Below, piece by piece: positions 1 through 9,545 of a stretch of 64,000 nucleotides of DNA; within the stretch, counting starts at the first letter, position 1, and each line of letters opens with the position of its first letter. This DNA is from Rhodocyclaceae bacterium. GTDB lineage: Bacteria > Pseudomonadota > Gammaproteobacteria > Burkholderiales > Rhodocyclaceae. A model generated the notes under the pieces. The model saw only the letters and a list, made by a program, of their open reading frames with translations, was not told the DNA's origin and made no database searches. The position numbers and the translations under genes were made by a program. Where the stretch lies: NCBI GenBank assembly GCA_004379165.1, contig NKXK01000020.1, forward strand, positions 62,001 to 126,000. The letters are read 5' to 3'.

Positions 1-2
1 CC

Positions 3-947
3 GACCCCGAGCGCGTCGGCGTCGCCATCGGTTCCGGCATCGGCGGCTTGCCGCTGATCGAGGAAACCAAGGCCGAGTACGATGCAGCGGGCATCCGCAA
101 GGTATCCCCGTTCTTTGTTCCGGGTTCAATCATCAACATGATCTCCGGCAACCTGTCGATCGAATTCGGCTTCAAGGGCCCGAACATCTCCATCGTCACG
201 GCTTGTACCACCGGCACGCACTCGATCGGCGAAGCTGCGCGGATCATCGAATACGGTGATGCTGACGTGATGGTCGCCGGCGGTGCCGAATCGACCGTTT
301 CGCCGCTGGGCATGGGTGGTTTTTGTGCCGCCCGTGCGCTGTCGACCCGCAACGATGACCCGGCAACGGCCAGCCGTCCTTGGGACAAGGACCGCGATGG
401 ATTCGTGCTGGGTGAGGGCGCAGGCGTCCTGGTGCTGGAAGAATACGAACACGCCAAGGCGCGCGGTGCAAAAATCTACGCCGAAGTGGCCGGTTACGGC
501 ATGAGCGCGGATGCTTATCACATCACCGCACCGAATATGGATGGCCCCCGCCGCTCGATGGTCAATGCGCTGAAGAACGCTGGTGTCACGCCGGCCGACG
601 TTCAGTACGTCAATGCCCATGGCACGTCGACGCCGCTTGGCGACAAGAACGAGTCGGACGCCATCAATGCGGCCTTTGGTGACGCTGCAAAGAGCATCGT
701 CGTCAATTCGACCAAGTCGATGACCGGCCACCTGCTGGGTGGTGCCGGTGGCGTTGAATCGTTGTTCACCGTGCTGGCAATCCATCACCAGATCTCGCCA
801 CCGACCATCAACATCATCAACCAGGATCCGGAGTGCGATCTGGATTACTGCGCGAACAAGGCGCGGCCGATGAAGATTGATGTGGCACTGAAGAACAACT
901 TCGGCTTCGGCGGAACGAACGGCTCGCTGGTCTTCAAGCGCGTCTGA
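3..947 (+). CDS. fabF: 3-oxoacyl-ACP synthase II (FabF), 5' truncated by window edge
   Basis: This is the C-terminal ~314 residues of FabF (family length about 410); the start lies before the window. It elongates acyl-ACP by decarboxylative Claisen condensation with malonyl-ACP in type II fatty acid synthesis, in the cytoplasm. The thiolase-fold triad is visible: nucleophile Cys in [10 protein letters not shown], first His in [11 protein letters not shown] and second His in [10 protein letters not shown]. The C-terminal FGFGGTNGS loop is present. It makes a useful in-window comparator for the divergent ketosynthases near 59-60 kb. The reading frame runs from base 3 to a TGA, with the ygfX-like gene just downstream. 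Confidence 0.95.
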   Translation, partial: DPERVGVAIGSGIGGLPLIEETKAEYDAAGIRKVSPFFVPGSIINMISGNLSIEFGFKGPNISIVTACTTGTHSIGEAARIIEYGDADVMVAGGAESTVSPLGMGGFCAARALSTRNDDPATASRPWDKDRDGFVLGEGAGVLVLEEYEHAKARGAKIYAEVAGYGMSADAYHITAPNMDGPRRSMVNALKNAGVTPADVQYVNAHGTSTPLGDKNESDAINAAFGDAAKSIVVNSTKSMTGHLLGGAGGVESLFTVLAIHHQISPPTINIINQDPECDLDYCANKARPMKIDVALKNNFGFGGTNGSLVFKRV

Positions 948-966
948 TCGTTTTCCCGCTCAGGGA

Positions 967-1010
967 GCGAACGGTGCAGTTTCCGATCATGATCGGACTG
1001 CACCGTTCGC
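967..1010. repeat. 44-base near-perfect palindrome over the ygfX start
   Basis: Bases 967-980 (GCGAACGGTGCAGT) are the exact reverse complement of 997-1010. Between them, 983-996 (CCGATCATGATCGG) is itself a perfect palindrome, leaving only TT at 981-982 unpaired: 21 base pairs in 44 bases. It begins 20 bases after the fabF stop and covers the GTG (974-976) proposed as the start of the next gene. No T-run follows, so it is not a textbook intrinsic terminator. It may be a fabF transcript-end hairpin, an operator, or a structure hiding the start codon. Confidence 0.85.
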
Positions 1011-1411
1011 GCATTCTGGCGGGCCTCGTCGCGATCAGCGCCATGGTTGCAGCAGCCGGCTTGAGCCTGCTACCACGGTCAACCCAAAATTTGCCCGTAT
1101 TTTGGCTACTCTGGCTATTCGCCTGCCTGTTGGCAATTCATGGCCTGCGCCCGGTGCGCTACATCATCCGTCTTGAACGCAGCGGATCGGTATCGATTCA
1201 GAGCAAACCGGATGCCTCATGGGAAGAGGCGAAATTGGGCGCCACCCTGTTCGTTCATCCGTGGTTGACGGTCTTCAGGCTGCAAACAACCGGCGGAACA
1301 GCCAGATCGATTGTCGTTACCGCCGACAGCCTGCCAGCAGGGGATTTTCGGCGCCTGCGCATTTTCCTGCGCTGGCGGCTAAGCATCAGCGCACCGGACG
1401 ACGGCGCTTGA
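974..1411 (+). CDS. YgfX-like small membrane protein
   Basis: A 145-residue protein with two closely spaced hydrophobic segments near the N-terminus (about residues 14-33 and 42-57), followed by a basic, soluble C-terminal half. Size, topology and position between fabF/nadB and rpoE match the YgfX (CptA-like) family often found beside nadB and the rpoE locus; the assignment rests on these rather than on a diagnostic motif. Function in this family is poorly settled. The start is taken as GTG 974, preceded by AGGGAG at a good distance, but an in-frame ATG at 989 is possible. The 3' end overlaps the convergent nadB end by 26 bases. Confidence 0.6.
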   Translation: MQFPIMIGLHRSRILAGLVAISAMVAAAGLSLLPRSTQNLPVFWLLWLFACLLAIHGLRPVRYIIRLERSGSVSIQSKPDASWEEAKLGATLFVHPWLTVFRLQTTGGTARSIVVTADSLPAGDFRRLRIFLRWRLSISAPDDGA

Positions 1412-2963
1412 GGATGGTATTGCGCAATCTGGGTGACAGCTGAGGGTAGTCGCGGGAGAAATGCAGGCCGCGACTTTCACGCCGTTGCATCGCGCAGCGC
1501 ACGATCAGATCGGCGGTAACTACGAGATTACGCAGTTCGATCAGGTCGTGATTGACACGGAAATTGGCGTAGAACTCGTCAATTTCACGCTTGAGCAACT
1601 GAATGCGGTGACGCGCCCGCTTTAGACGCTTGTTGGTGCGGACAATGCCAACATAATCCCACATGAAGCGGCGCAGTTCATCCCAGTTGTGGGAAATCAC
1701 CACTTCCTCGTCGGCATCGGTGACACGGCTCTCGTCCCAGGCCGGTAGTGTCGGGAAGCGACCAGGTTTTTGCGACAAAATGTCGTTTACCGCAGCTTCA
1801 GCAAAAACCAGACATTCGAGCAAGGAATTAGAGGCGAGACGGTTGGCGCCGTGCAGGCCCGTACATGAAGCTTCGCCGGCAACATACAAACCCTCGACAT
1901 CAGTCCGTCCGCGCTGATCACTGACGATGCCACCACAGGTGTAGTGGGCGGCTGGCACGACCGGAATCGGTTCGCGGGCAATATCGATTCCCAATTCCAG
2001 GCATCGCGCATGAATGTTTGGGAAGTGTGCCTTGATGAAGGCTTCGCCCTTGTGGCTGATATCCAGATACACACAGTCCAGACCGCGTTTCTTCATCTCG
2101 AAGTCAATGGCGCGGGCGACGATATCACGCGGCGCCAGTTCCTCGCGGGCATCGTGCTCCGGCATGAAACGGCTGCCATCCGGCAGTTTCAGCAAGCCAC
2201 CTTCGCCCCGCACGGCTTCGGAAATCAGGAAGGATTTCGCCTGCGGATGGTAGAGGCAGGTGGGATGGAACTGAATGAATTCCATGTTCGCAACCCGGCA
2301 ACCCGCACGGTAGGCCATGGCGATCCCGTCACCGGTCGAGGTGTCCGGGTTGGTGGTGTAGAGGTAGACCTTGCCCGCGCCCCCGGTCGCCAGAAGCGTA
2401 CTCGGCGCGCCGATGGTCAGCACTTCGCCGGAACGCGAATCCAGGACATAGGCCCCGTAGCAACGATTGGCCGTCGCCCCGAGTTTGTCGCCGGTAATCA
2501 GGTCGACGGCAATGTGATGCTCGAAAATGGTGATATTCGGATGATTGCGCACCTTGCGCGTCAGTGTCTCCTGAACGGCTTGTCCGGTGGCATCGGCGAC
2601 ATGGATTACTCGCCGCGCACTGTGGCCGCCTTCGCGGGTCAGGTGATAGCCGGATTCATCCTTGGTGAAGGGCACGCCCTGTTCGATCAGCCACTCAATG
2701 GCCCGGCGACCGTTTTCGACGACAAATCGGGTTGCCGCCTCGTCGTTCAGCCAGGCGCCCGCCACCAGCGTGTCCTGAATGTGCGCCTCGATCGAATCGC
2801 GATTATCCAGCACTGCGGCAATGCCGCCCTGAGCCCATCCCGACGCGGAATCCTCAAGGGTTCGCTTGCTGACCATCGCGACGCGACAGCTTGACGCCAG
2901 GCGCAAGGCCGCCGACTGCCCGGCCAATCCGCTACCGATGATCAGGACATCAAATTTCTTCAC
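1386..2963 (-). CDS. nadB: L-aspartate oxidase
   Basis: NadB oxidises L-aspartate to iminoaspartate with FAD, the first step of de novo NAD synthesis; with NadA it yields quinolinate. The protein shows the N-terminal dinucleotide fold [18 protein letters not shown], the flavin-contact motif [13 protein letters not shown], the capping-domain RGEGG stretch, and the succinate-dehydrogenase/fumarate-reductase-like [18 protein letters not shown] segment. The C-terminal helical domain ends at about residue 525, normal for the family. A GTG at 3005 would extend the frame by 14 codons but lies inside a probable -10 element, so GTG 2963, directly before the FAD fold, is preferred. Divergent from rpoE. 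Confidence 0.93.
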   Translation of the reverse strand: MKKFDVLIIGSGLAGQSAALRLASSCRVAMVSKRTLEDSASGWAQGGIAAVLDNRDSIEAHIQDTLVAGAWLNDEAATRFVVENGRRAIEWLIEQGVPFTKDESGYHLTREGGHSARRVIHVADATGQAVQETLTRKVRNHPNITIFEHHIAVDLITGDKLGATANRCYGAYVLDSRSGEVLTIGAPSTLLATGGAGKVYLYTTNPDTSTGDGIAMAYRAGCRVANMEFIQFHPTCLYHPQAKSFLISEAVRGEGGLLKLPDGSRFMPEHDAREELAPRDIVARAIDFEMKKRGLDCVYLDISHKGEAFIKAHFPNIHARCLELGIDIAREPIPVVPAAHYTCGGIVSDQRGRTDVEGLYVAGEASCTGLHGANRLASNSLLECLVFAEAAVNDILSQKPGRFPTLPAWDESRVTDADEEVVISHNWDELRRFMWDYVGIVRTNKRLKRARHRIQLLKREIDEFYANFRVNHDLIELRNLVVTADLIVRCAMQRRESRGLHFSRDYPQLSPRLRNTILKRRRPVR

Positions 2964-2995
2964 TGCTGTACTCGTGGGGGTGATGTTTTGGGCCG

Positions 2996-3004
2996 AATAT
3001 AGCA
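2996..3004 (-). promoter_or_regulatory. Probable extended -10 of nadB
   Basis: Reading the minus strand gives TGCTATATT, an extended -10 hexamer (TG-n-TATATT), about 30 bases before the preferred nadB start. No convincing -35 is seen, as expected for an extended -10 promoter. It argues against the upstream GTG as start codon. Confidence 0.4.
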
Positions 3005-3082
3005 CGCAAGAAACGATTCATCCCGTTACAGTCAGTCACAAGAATTGATATTCCCGACTACGTTAGTCAATTTCTGCTGCGT

Positions 3083-3088
3083 TATACT
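3083..3088 (+). promoter_or_regulatory. Possible -10 element of rpoE
   Basis: TATACT lies 42 bases before the rpoE ATG in the nadB-rpoE divergent gap. The -35 region is not clearly recognisable, so this is a weak call. No obvious sigma-E autoregulatory GAACTT/TCTGA pair was identified by eye. Confidence 0.3.
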
Positions 3089-3130
3089 CCGCCAAACAAA
3101 GCAACAACCATCCACAGGGAAGCGACAGCC

Positions 3131-3730
3131 ATGAGTGAGCGCGAAGTCGATCAGGTGCTGGTCGAAAGGGCGCAAGGCGGTGATCAGCGCGCCTTCGACC
3201 AATTGGTCAGCAAGTACCAGCGCAAGCTGGGTCGCCTGCTGTCGCGCTTCATTCGCGACCCGGCTGAAGTGGAGGATGTCGCCCAGGAAGCCTTCATCAA
3301 AGCCTATCGCGCCCTCCCTTCGTTCCGCTGCGAAAGTGCCTTTTACACCTGGCTTTATCGCATCGGCATCAACACGGCTAAGAATTACCTCGTCTCGCAG
3401 GGGCGTCGCGCGCCGACCTCCACTGAATTTGACAGCGAAGAAGCCGAGAGCTTCGAGGATGCCTCGCAATTGCGTGACATCAACACGCCTGAAAGCCTGC
3501 TCCTTTCCAAGCAAATCGGGCAGACGGTGAATGCCGCGATGGATGCGCTGCCAGAAGAGTTGCGGACCGCCATCGTGTTGCGTGAGATCGAAGGGCTGTC
3601 CTACGAGGAGATTGCTGGAATCATGGATTGCCCCATCGGCACCGTCCGTTCCCGTATTTTTCGGGCCCGCGAGGCAGTGGCAGCGAAACTGCGCCCCTTG
3701 CTCGATACGGCGCCTGATCGTCGGTGGTAG
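3131..3730 (+). CDS. rpoE: RNA polymerase sigma-E factor (ECF group, RpoE/AlgU)
   Basis: A 199-residue ECF sigma factor of the RpoE/AlgU type directing the envelope-stress response. Region 2 is visible as FDQLVSKYQRKLGRL, the -10 reading segment as DPAEVEDVAQEAFIKAYRAL, and region 4 as LPEELRTAIVLREIEGLSYEE with the helix-turn-helix IAGIMDCPIGTVRSRIFRAR. The next genes are rseC and a DegP/MucD protease, so the locus is the sigma-E operon. The anti-sigma genes rseA/mucA and rseB/mucB that usually lie between rpoE and rseC are not here: rseC starts within a few bases of the rpoE stop. Confidence 0.95.
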   Translation: MSEREVDQVLVERAQGGDQRAFDQLVSKYQRKLGRLLSRFIRDPAEVEDVAQEAFIKAYRALPSFRCESAFYTWLYRIGINTAKNYLVSQGRRAPTSTEFDSEEAESFEDASQLRDINTPESLLLSKQIGQTVNAAMDALPEELRTAIVLREIEGLSYEEIAGIMDCPIGTVRSRIFRAREAVAAKLRPLLDTAPDRRW

Positions 3731-3732
3731 GC

Positions 3733-4167
3733 ATGCAACGCGAAGCCAGCACGATCAAGGGCGTCATCCGCTCTCTGGAAGGCCCGCAGGCTGTGGTCGA
3801 AGTTGAACACGGTGGCTGCGGTCGTTGTCATGAGCCGGGCGGCTGTGGCGGGCAGCAATTGACCCAGATTTTCTGCAGCGGCCCGAAAACCTACCTGGTT
3901 GAAAACACCTGTGGCGCTGCGGTTGGTGAACGGGTCACCATAGCCATTGCCGCTGGCACGGTAGCACGAACAGCCAATCTGGCCTACGGTACGCCACTGC
4001 TCGGCGCCATTGCCGGCGCGGTGGCCGGTACGGCCGTAGGTGGCGACCTGGGCGGAATGGTCGGTGCTGCTGCTGGACTTATAGCCGCCTATGTTTTTAT
4101 CCGCCGACATGGCGATCGAAACGCTGGAAATTCTGCCAGTCACCCCCATATCGTTTCGCGTTCCTAG
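3733..4167 (+). CDS. rseC: RseC/MucC-family SoxR-reducing membrane protein
   Basis: An approximately 144-residue RseC-family protein. It has an N-terminal beta-rich segment, a cysteine cluster GGCGRCHEPGGCGG that may bind a metal or Fe-S centre, and a Gly/Ala-rich double transmembrane hairpin (about residues 75-120). Family members act in the inner membrane in reduction of SoxR or modulation of sigma-E signalling. A GTG at 3724 inside the rpoE 3' end is an alternative start; the ATG at 3733 is chosen because homologues begin near this point. It directly follows rpoE and precedes mucD. Confidence 0.85.
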   Translation: MQREASTIKGVIRSLEGPQAVVEVEHGGCGRCHEPGGCGGQQLTQIFCSGPKTYLVENTCGAAVGERVTIAIAAGTVARTANLAYGTPLLGAIAGAVAGTAVGGDLGGMVGAAAGLIAAYVFIRRHGDRNAGNSASHPHIVSRS

Positions 4168-4190
4168 CAGATTCAGGAGGTTAACTACCC

Positions 4191-5615
4191 ATGAAACGTT
4201 TCGCGGCTGTTTTGTCGTTCTGGTTCATTTCAACGCTGGCCGTCGCCCAGACGCGCGGACTGCCGGACTTTACAGAGTTGGCTGAAAAGCAGGGGCCGGC
4301 GGTGGTCAACATCAGCACGACGCAGGTCGTGCGCAATCAGACGCAGGCCATGCCGTTCCCGTTTGATGAAAACGATCCGGCCTTCGAGTTTTTCAAGCGT
4401 TTCATGCCGCGTGTACCTGGTGGCAACGCGCCGCCGCGGGATTTTGAGAACAAGTCGCTGGGTTCCGGTTTCATCATCAGTTCCGATGGTTACATCCTGA
4501 CCAATGCCCACGTTGTCGATGGCGCTGACGAGGTCACTGTTCGTCTGACCGACAAGCGCGAGTACAAGGCCAAGACCATCGGGGCGGACAAGCGTACCGA
4601 TGTTGCGCTGATCAAGATCGAGGCCAGCGGCCTGCCTGCCGTCAAACTGGCCGATATCTCGCAACTGAAGGTGGGCGAATGGGTCGTTGCCATCGGCTCG
4701 CCTTTTGGTTTTGATAACTCCGTAACGGCCGGTATTGTCTCGGCCAAAGGGCGCTCATTGCCGCAGGAAAACTACGTTCCCTTCATTCAGACCGACGTTG
4801 CGATCAACCCCGGCAATTCCGGCGGTCCCTTGTTCAACATGCGCGGCGAAGTGGTTGGCATCAACTCCCAGATCTACAGCCGCAGCGGGGGCTACATGGG
4901 CGTTTCCTTCGCCATCCCCATCGATGTTGCCATGGAAATCCAGCAGCAACTCCGCGCCAGCGGCAAGGTCAGCCGCGGTCGCCTCGGGGTGGTCATTCAG
5001 GAAGTCAGCAAGGAACTCGCCGATTCGCTTGGGCTGAGCAAGCCGATGGGCGCGGTGGTCAATGCGGTCGAAAAGGGCGGACCGGCGGACAAGGCCGGGA
5101 TCGAGCCGGGCGATGTCATCCTCAAATTCGATGGCAAGGCGATCAATAGTTCCGGTGATCTGCCACGTCTGGTCGGCGCTACTCGCCCGGGTACCCGCTC
5201 GGTACTGCATATCTGGCGTAAGGGCGCCAATCGCGATATGCCGATTACAGTCGGCGAAATCGTCGATGACAAGCAGGCCAGCGCTCGCCAGCCACGGAGC
5301 GGCAAGCCGACCGAGCAGGCGGCCAATCGCCTTGGCCTGGTGGTGAGTGAGCTGACTGCCGACCAGCGAAAGGAATTGAAGATCTCCGGGGGCCTGCTGA
5401 TCGAAGACGTCCGCGGCACCGGTAGCCGCACCGATCTGCGAAGCGGCGACATCATTCTCGCCCTAATCAGTAAGGGGGCGACGACCGAAATCAAGACCGT
5501 CGAACAGTTCAATCGCCTGCTGTCCCAGTTCGAAAAGGGCAGCAATGTCACCTTGCTGGTCCGGCGCGGCGAAATGCAGACTTTTGTGACGATCAAGGGT
5601 CTGAATGGCAATTGA
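4191..5615 (+). CDS. mucD: DegP/MucD-type periplasmic serine protease (Do family)
   Basis: A 474-residue HtrA-family protease and chaperone of the periplasm. It has a Sec signal peptide (MKRFAAVLSFWFISTLAVAQ), a trypsin-like domain with catalytic His in TNAHVVDG, Asp in DKRTDVALIKI and Ser in NPGNSGGPLF, then two PDZ domains (about residues 265-350 and 380-470). A strong AGGAGG (4175-4180) lies ten bases before the ATG. Its place after rpoE and rseC fits quality control within the sigma-E response. Start and length are normal for the family. Confidence 0.95.
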   Translation: MKRFAAVLSFWFISTLAVAQTRGLPDFTELAEKQGPAVVNISTTQVVRNQTQAMPFPFDENDPAFEFFKRFMPRVPGGNAPPRDFENKSLGSGFIISSDGYILTNAHVVDGADEVTVRLTDKREYKAKTIGADKRTDVALIKIEASGLPAVKLADISQLKVGEWVVAIGSPFGFDNSVTAGIVSAKGRSLPQENYVPFIQTDVAINPGNSGGPLFNMRGEVVGINSQIYSRSGGYMGVSFAIPIDVAMEIQQQLRASGKVSRGRLGVVIQEVSKELADSLGLSKPMGAVVNAVEKGGPADKAGIEPGDVILKFDGKAINSSGDLPRLVGATRPGTRSVLHIWRKGANRDMPITVGEIVDDKQASARQPRSGKPTEQAANRLGLVVSELTADQRKELKISGGLLIEDVRGTGSRTDLRSGDIILALISKGATTEIKTVEQFNRLLSQFEKGSNVTLLVRRGEMQTFVTIKGLNGN

Positions 5616-5850
5616 ACTGACACTGATCAGTCGCAGCTATTGCCACCTCTGTCACGACATGGAGGTGGCTCTGGCGCCACTTGCAAACGAGTTCGGCGTG
5701 ATGGTGACGGTCGTCGATGTCGATGCCGATCCGGCCCTCGATGCCCGCTACGACGAACTGGTGCCAGTGCTGCTCCATGGCGAAACCGAGCTCTGCCACT
5801 ACTTCCTTGACGAGGCCAAAACCCGTGAATATTTGGCCGGAATCCGCTAG
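5605..5850 (+). CDS. Glutaredoxin-like thiol-disulfide protein
   Basis: An 81-residue protein of the glutaredoxin-like DUF836 type. It has an N-terminal beta strand followed by the redox motif CHLC (SYCHLCHDM), a thioredoxin-fold VVDVDADPAL segment and the cis-proline loop region ELVPVLLHG. It overlaps the mucD 3' end by 11 bases, suggesting coupled translation and a possible envelope-stress role. The substrate is unknown. An intrinsic terminator follows 23 bases after the stop. Confidence 0.85.
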   Translation: MAIELTLISRSYCHLCHDMEVALAPLANEFGVMVTVVDVDADPALDARYDELVPVLLHGETELCHYFLDEAKTREYLAGIR

Positions 5851-5873
5851 AATTCAGGGTCTTCCGAATCGCT

Positions 5874-5898
5874 AAGGGCGCCGTTAGCGCCCTTTTTT
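5874..5898 (+). terminator. Intrinsic terminator after the rpoE-mucD-grx operon
   Basis: AAGGGCGC, loop CGTTA, then GCGCCCTT: an eight-base-pair perfect stem running directly into a T-run. It lies between the glutaredoxin-like gene and lepA, ending ten bases before the lepA start, so lepA transcription needs readthrough or a promoter overlapping this region. Confidence 0.9.
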
Positions 5899-5908
5899 AC
5901 TGCCCGCA

Positions 5909-7699
5909 ATGGACCACATCAGAAACTTCAGCATCATCGCCCACATCGACCACGGCAAATCGACCCTGGCCGATCGAATCATCCATCTCTGCGGCGGCCT
6001 GTCCGATCGCGAAATGGAGGCGCAGGTGCTCGATTCGATGGATATCGAGCGCGAGCGTGGCATTACCATCAAGGCCCAGACTGCTGCCCTGAGTTACAAG
6101 GCGCGTGACGGCAAGGTCTACAATCTGAACCTGATCGATACTCCGGGACACGTCGACTTTTCCTACGAAGTCTCACGCTCCCTGTCCGCCTGCGAGGGCG
6201 CATTGCTCGTCGTCGATGCGTCTCAGGGCGTCGAGGCACAAACGGTGGCCAACTGCTACACCGCCATCGAACTGGATGTCGAAGTCGTGCCGGTGCTCAA
6301 CAAGATCGACTTGCCCTCGGCCGATCCCGACAATGCGCGTCAGGAAATCGAGGATGTCATCGGTATCGACGCCACCGACGCCGTGCTAGCCTCTGCCAAA
6401 ACCGGCTTGGGTGTTGAGGATATCCTCGAAGCCGTGGTCGCCAAGGTGCCGCCACCGAAGGGCGATCCCGATGCGCCGCTGAAGGCACTGATCATCGACT
6501 CCTGGTTCGACAACTATGTGGGCGTGGTGATGCTGGTACGCGTGGTCGATGGGGCAATGCGTCCGAAGGACAAGCTGTTCTTCATGGCGACCGAAGCAAC
6601 CCAGCTTTGCGAGCAGGTTGGCGTGTTTTCCCCCAAGTCTGTGCAGCGCAGCGAATTACGCGCCGGCGAAGTCGGTTTCGTCATTTCCGGCATCAAGGAA
6701 CTGAAAGCAGCCAAGGTCGGCGATACGATCACCAAGGCCGACGCCAAGGCCACAGAGCCTTTGCCCGGCTTCAAGGAAATCAAGCCGCAGGTGTTCGCCG
6801 GGCTCTACCCCGTTGAATCAAATCAGTACGACTCGCTGCGCGAATCGCTGGAGAAACTCAAACTCAACGACGCCTCGCTTCAGTATGAGCCGGAAGTGTC
6901 GCAAGCACTTGGTTTCGGCTTCCGCTGTGGCTTCCTCGGCCTGCTGCACATGGAGATTGTTCAGGAGCGCCTGGAACGCGAATTTGACCAGGATCTGATC
7001 ACCACGGCACCCACCGTCGTTTACGAAGTGGTGCAGCGTGACGGCAGCGTGATCCAGGTCGAAAACCCGGCGAAACTACCGGAAATCTCGAAGATCGAGG
7101 AAGTGCGCGAACCGATCATCACCGCCACCATCTTCGTGCCGCAGGATTACCTGGGTAACGTAATCACCCTTTGTAACCAGAAACGGGGCAATCAGGTCGA
7201 TATGCACTACCACGGCCGGCAAGTGAAGCTGGTTTACGAAATGCCGATGGCCGAAGTGGTGATGGATTTCTTCGACAAGCTTAAATCCTGCTCCAAGGGT
7301 TATGCTTCCCTCGACTACGATTTCAAGGAATACCGCGCTGCCGATGTCGTCAAGCTCGACATCCTGATCAACAGCGAAAAAGTCGATGCGCTGTCGCTGA
7401 TCGTTCATCGCTCGAATTCGCAGTATCGCGGTCGCGAACTGGCCTCCAAGATGCGTGAACTGATCCCGCGTCAGATGTACGACGTGGCCATTCAGGCAGC
7501 CATCGGTTCGCACATTATCGCCCGTGAAAACGTCAAGGCCATGCGCAAGGACGTGCTGGCCAAGTGCTATGGTGGCGACATCTCCCGTAAGAAAAAGCTG
7601 CTGGAAAAGCAGAAGGCCGGCAAGAAGCGCATGAAGCAGGTCGGTAGCGTCGAAATTCCGCAGGAGGCTTTCCTCGCCGTGTTGCGCGTCGACAACTGA
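5909..7699 (+). CDS. lepA: Elongation factor 4 (LepA), ribosome-associated GTPase
   Basis: LepA/EF4, 596 residues, is a translational GTPase implicated in back-translocation and ribosome biogenesis. GTPase motifs are visible: G1 [10 protein letters not shown]2 around [12 protein letters not shown]3 DTPGHVDF and G4 NKIDLPSA. The EF-G-like domains and the LepA-specific C-terminal basic domain (ending near [18 protein letters not shown]) follow. It is the first gene of a co-directional run extending through nagZ, and lepA-lepB order is widely conserved. Confidence 0.97.
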   Translation: MDHIRNFSIIAHIDHGKSTLADRIIHLCGGLSDREMEAQVLDSMDIERERGITIKAQTAALSYKARDGKVYNLNLIDTPGHVDFSYEVSRSLSACEGALLVVDASQGVEAQTVANCYTAIELDVEVVPVLNKIDLPSADPDNARQEIEDVIGIDATDAVLASAKTGLGVEDILEAVVAKVPPPKGDPDAPLKALIIDSWFDNYVGVVMLVRVVDGAMRPKDKLFFMATEATQLCEQVGVFSPKSVQRSELRAGEVGFVISGIKELKAAKVGDTITKADAKATEPLPGFKEIKPQVFAGLYPVESNQYDSLRESLEKLKLNDASLQYEPEVSQALGFGFRCGFLGLLHMEIVQERLEREFDQDLITTAPTVVYEVVQRDGSVIQVENPAKLPEISKIEEVREPIITATIFVPQDYLGNVITLCNQKRGNQVDMHYHGRQVKLVYEMPMAEVVMDFFDKLKSCSKGYASLDYDFKEYRAADVVKLDILINSEKVDALSLIVHRSNSQYRGRELASKMRELIPRQMYDVAIQAAIGSHIIARENVKAMRKDVLAKCYGGDISRKKKLLEKQKAGKKRMKQVGSVEIPQEAFLAVLRVDN

Positions 7700-7718
7700 G
7701 ACAGGACCGTTAACCCCG

Positions 7719-8507
7719 ATGAATTTCGCACTGATTCTTTTTGCTCTGCTGGTCATCACCGGCGTGCTTTATGCGCTCGATGTCCTCAAGTTCCGCAAAT
7801 TGCGCGCCAAGGATGCCAAGGAGCCATTGTGGGTAGAGTGGGGCGCCGGTTTCTTCCCGGTCATCCTGATCGTTTTCGTCCTCCGCTCCTTCCTTTTCGA
7901 GCCGTTCAAAATTCCATCGGGCTCGATGATTCCGACCCTGCTGGTCGGCGACTTCATCCTCGTCAACAAATTCACCTACGGCATCCGTCTGCCGGTAATC
8001 AACAAAAAGATCATCAGCCTGAACGACCCGCAACGCGGCGACGTCATGGTTTTCCGCTATCCGGAAGATCCATCGCTGGACTACATCAAGCGGGTAATCG
8101 GCGTTCCCGGCGATACCGTGGCCTACCAGAACAAGAAGCTAAGCATCAACGGTCAACCTGTGGAAATGACCAAAATGGCCGACTATCTGCACCCAGAGCG
8201 TCTGTATTACTCGGAGCAGTACACCGCCAAAATCGGCAACGTTGAACACCGCCTGCTCAACGATACGGATGCACCGGCCTTTATTCCCGATGCCGGGCGC
8301 TTCCCGCACCGTGAAAATTGCACTTACAATGCCATAGGCGTTATCTGCAAGGTGCCGCCCGGTCACTATTTCATGATGGGCGACAATCGCGATAACAGCC
8401 GTGACAGTCGTGCCTGGGGTTTCGTGCCGGAGGAGAATATTGTCGGCAAGGCATTCTTCATCTGGTTGAACTTCAGTGATCTCGGTCGCATTGGCTCGTT
8501 CAGGTAA
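7719..8507 (+). CDS. lepB: Signal peptidase I
   Basis: A 262-residue type I signal peptidase that cleaves Sec and Tat signal peptides at the periplasmic face of the inner membrane. Two N-terminal transmembrane segments are seen (about residues 2-20 and 45-63). The catalytic Ser is in SGSMIPTLLVGD and the general-base Lys in DYIKRVIGVPGD. The C-terminal conserved box GDNRDNSRDSR is intact. It lies 19 bases after lepA with a DUF4845 gene directly behind, an order repeated in many betaproteobacteria. Confidence 0.97.
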   Translation: MNFALILFALLVITGVLYALDVLKFRKLRAKDAKEPLWVEWGAGFFPVILIVFVLRSFLFEPFKIPSGSMIPTLLVGDFILVNKFTYGIRLPVINKKIISLNDPQRGDVMVFRYPEDPSLDYIKRVIGVPGDTVAYQNKKLSINGQPVEMTKMADYLHPERLYYSEQYTAKIGNVEHRLLNDTDAPAFIPDAGRFPHRENCTYNAIGVICKVPPGHYFMMGDNRDNSRDSRAWGFVPEENIVGKAFFIWLNFSDLGRIGSFR

Positions 8508-8517
8508 GGGGATGGAT

Positions 8518-8874
8518 ATGATCAAGCATCAACGTGGCATAGCACTTTCCGGGCTGATTTTCTGGGGCATCGTCATCGCGCTGGTTGCCGTGCTCGGCAT
8601 GAAGGTCGCGCCGACGGCCATCGAGTATTACAAGATCGTCAAGGACATCAAGGCCGTTGCCGCCCAGGCCGGTCCGGAATCTACCGTGGCCGATATCCGT
8701 AAATCCTTCGACAAATTCGCCGAGGTCGATCACCTGACCGATTTCAACTCGTCACAGCTGGAAATTTCCAAGGACGGTGGCAAGGTTGTGATCGAATTTG
8801 CCTACGAAAAGCGCATTCCGCTGTTCGCCAACATCAGCCTCCTGATCGACTACCAGGGATCATCGGCTAAGTAG
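8518..8874 (+). CDS. DUF4845 membrane-anchored protein
   Basis: A 118-residue protein with one N-terminal transmembrane segment (about residues 8-26, resembling a class III pilin-like anchor GIALSGLIFWG) and a small soluble domain. It belongs to the DUF4845 family found between lepB and rnc in betaproteobacteria; function is unknown. The ATG at 8518 is chosen because AAGGGG (8506-8511) sits at good spacing; ATG 8512 would overlap that site. Constant linkage to signal peptidase I hints at a role in secretion or membrane protein maturation, but this is inference. Confidence 0.85.
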   Translation: MIKHQRGIALSGLIFWGIVIALVAVLGMKVAPTAIEYYKIVKDIKAVAAQAGPESTVADIRKSFDKFAEVDHLTDFNSSQLEISKDGGKVVIEFAYEKRIPLFANISLLIDYQGSSAK

Positions 8875-8876
8875 GC

Positions 8877-9545
8877 ATGGCGGAGCCGTCCATCGCCGAC
8901 CGCCTGGGGTATCGATTCGCTGATCCGGCATTGCTGCGAAACGCGCTGACGCATCGCAGCTTTGGCACGCCCAACAACGAGCGACTGGAGTTTCTCGGCG
9001 ACGGGATACTTGATTTTGTCATTGCCTCGCTGCTTTACCAGCGCTTTCCTGAGCTTCCCGAGGGCGACCTGTCGCGCCTGCGTGCCAACCTCGTCCGGCA
9101 GGACACCCTGCACCAACTGGCGAAATCACTCGACCTCGGGCAATCCTTGCGTCTGGGTGAAGGGGAATTGCGTAGCGGTGGCGCTGAGCGTCCGTCTATA
9201 CTGGCAGATGCCCTTGAGGCCATTCTTGGTGCCATCTATCTCGATGGCGGCTTCGAAAAAGCCGCCGGCTTCATCGAGCGGCTCTACACGCAGGAAATTG
9301 CCGCCCTGAAACCGGGTAGCCCGAAAAAAGACCCGAAGACCAGCCTTCAGGAATGGCTGCAGGGCCGCAAGAAGGCCCTGCCGCAATATGAATTGCTGGA
9401 AACCAGCGGCGCCTCACATGAACAGCATTTCACCGTTGCCTGCCATATCCAGAACCCGACCTTGCGCACCGTCGGCCAGGGAAGCAGCCGCCGTATCGCC
9501 GAGCAGGCTGCCGCCGAACTCGCCCTGAAAGCATTGAATCCATGA
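8877..9545 (+). CDS. rnc: Ribonuclease III
   Basis: RNase III, 222 residues, cleaves double-stranded RNA in rRNA and mRNA maturation. The catalytic signature [16 protein letters not shown] is at about residues 38-53, a second acidic cluster lies at [15 protein letters not shown], and a dsRNA-binding domain occupies about residues 153-220 ([11 protein letters not shown] to [13 protein letters not shown]). The start codon lies just after the DUF4845 stop and the end overlaps era by four bases (ATGA), so rnc and era are translationally coupled. Confidence 0.97.
   Translation: MAEPSIADRLGYRFADPALLRNALTHRSFGTPNNERLEFLGDGILDFVIASLLYQRFPELPEGDLSRLRANLVRQDTLHQLAKSLDLGQSLRLGEGELRSGGAERPSILADALEAILGAIYLDGGFEKAAGFIERLYTQEIAALKPGSPKKDPKTSLQEWLQGRKKALPQYELLETSGASHEQHFTVACHIQNPTLRTVGQGSSRRIAEQAAAELALKALNP

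Noticed and set aside
1944-2894. A 316-codon plus-strand frame opposite nadB
   Set aside because: It is an antisense shadow of nadB, whose FAD-binding motifs are intact.
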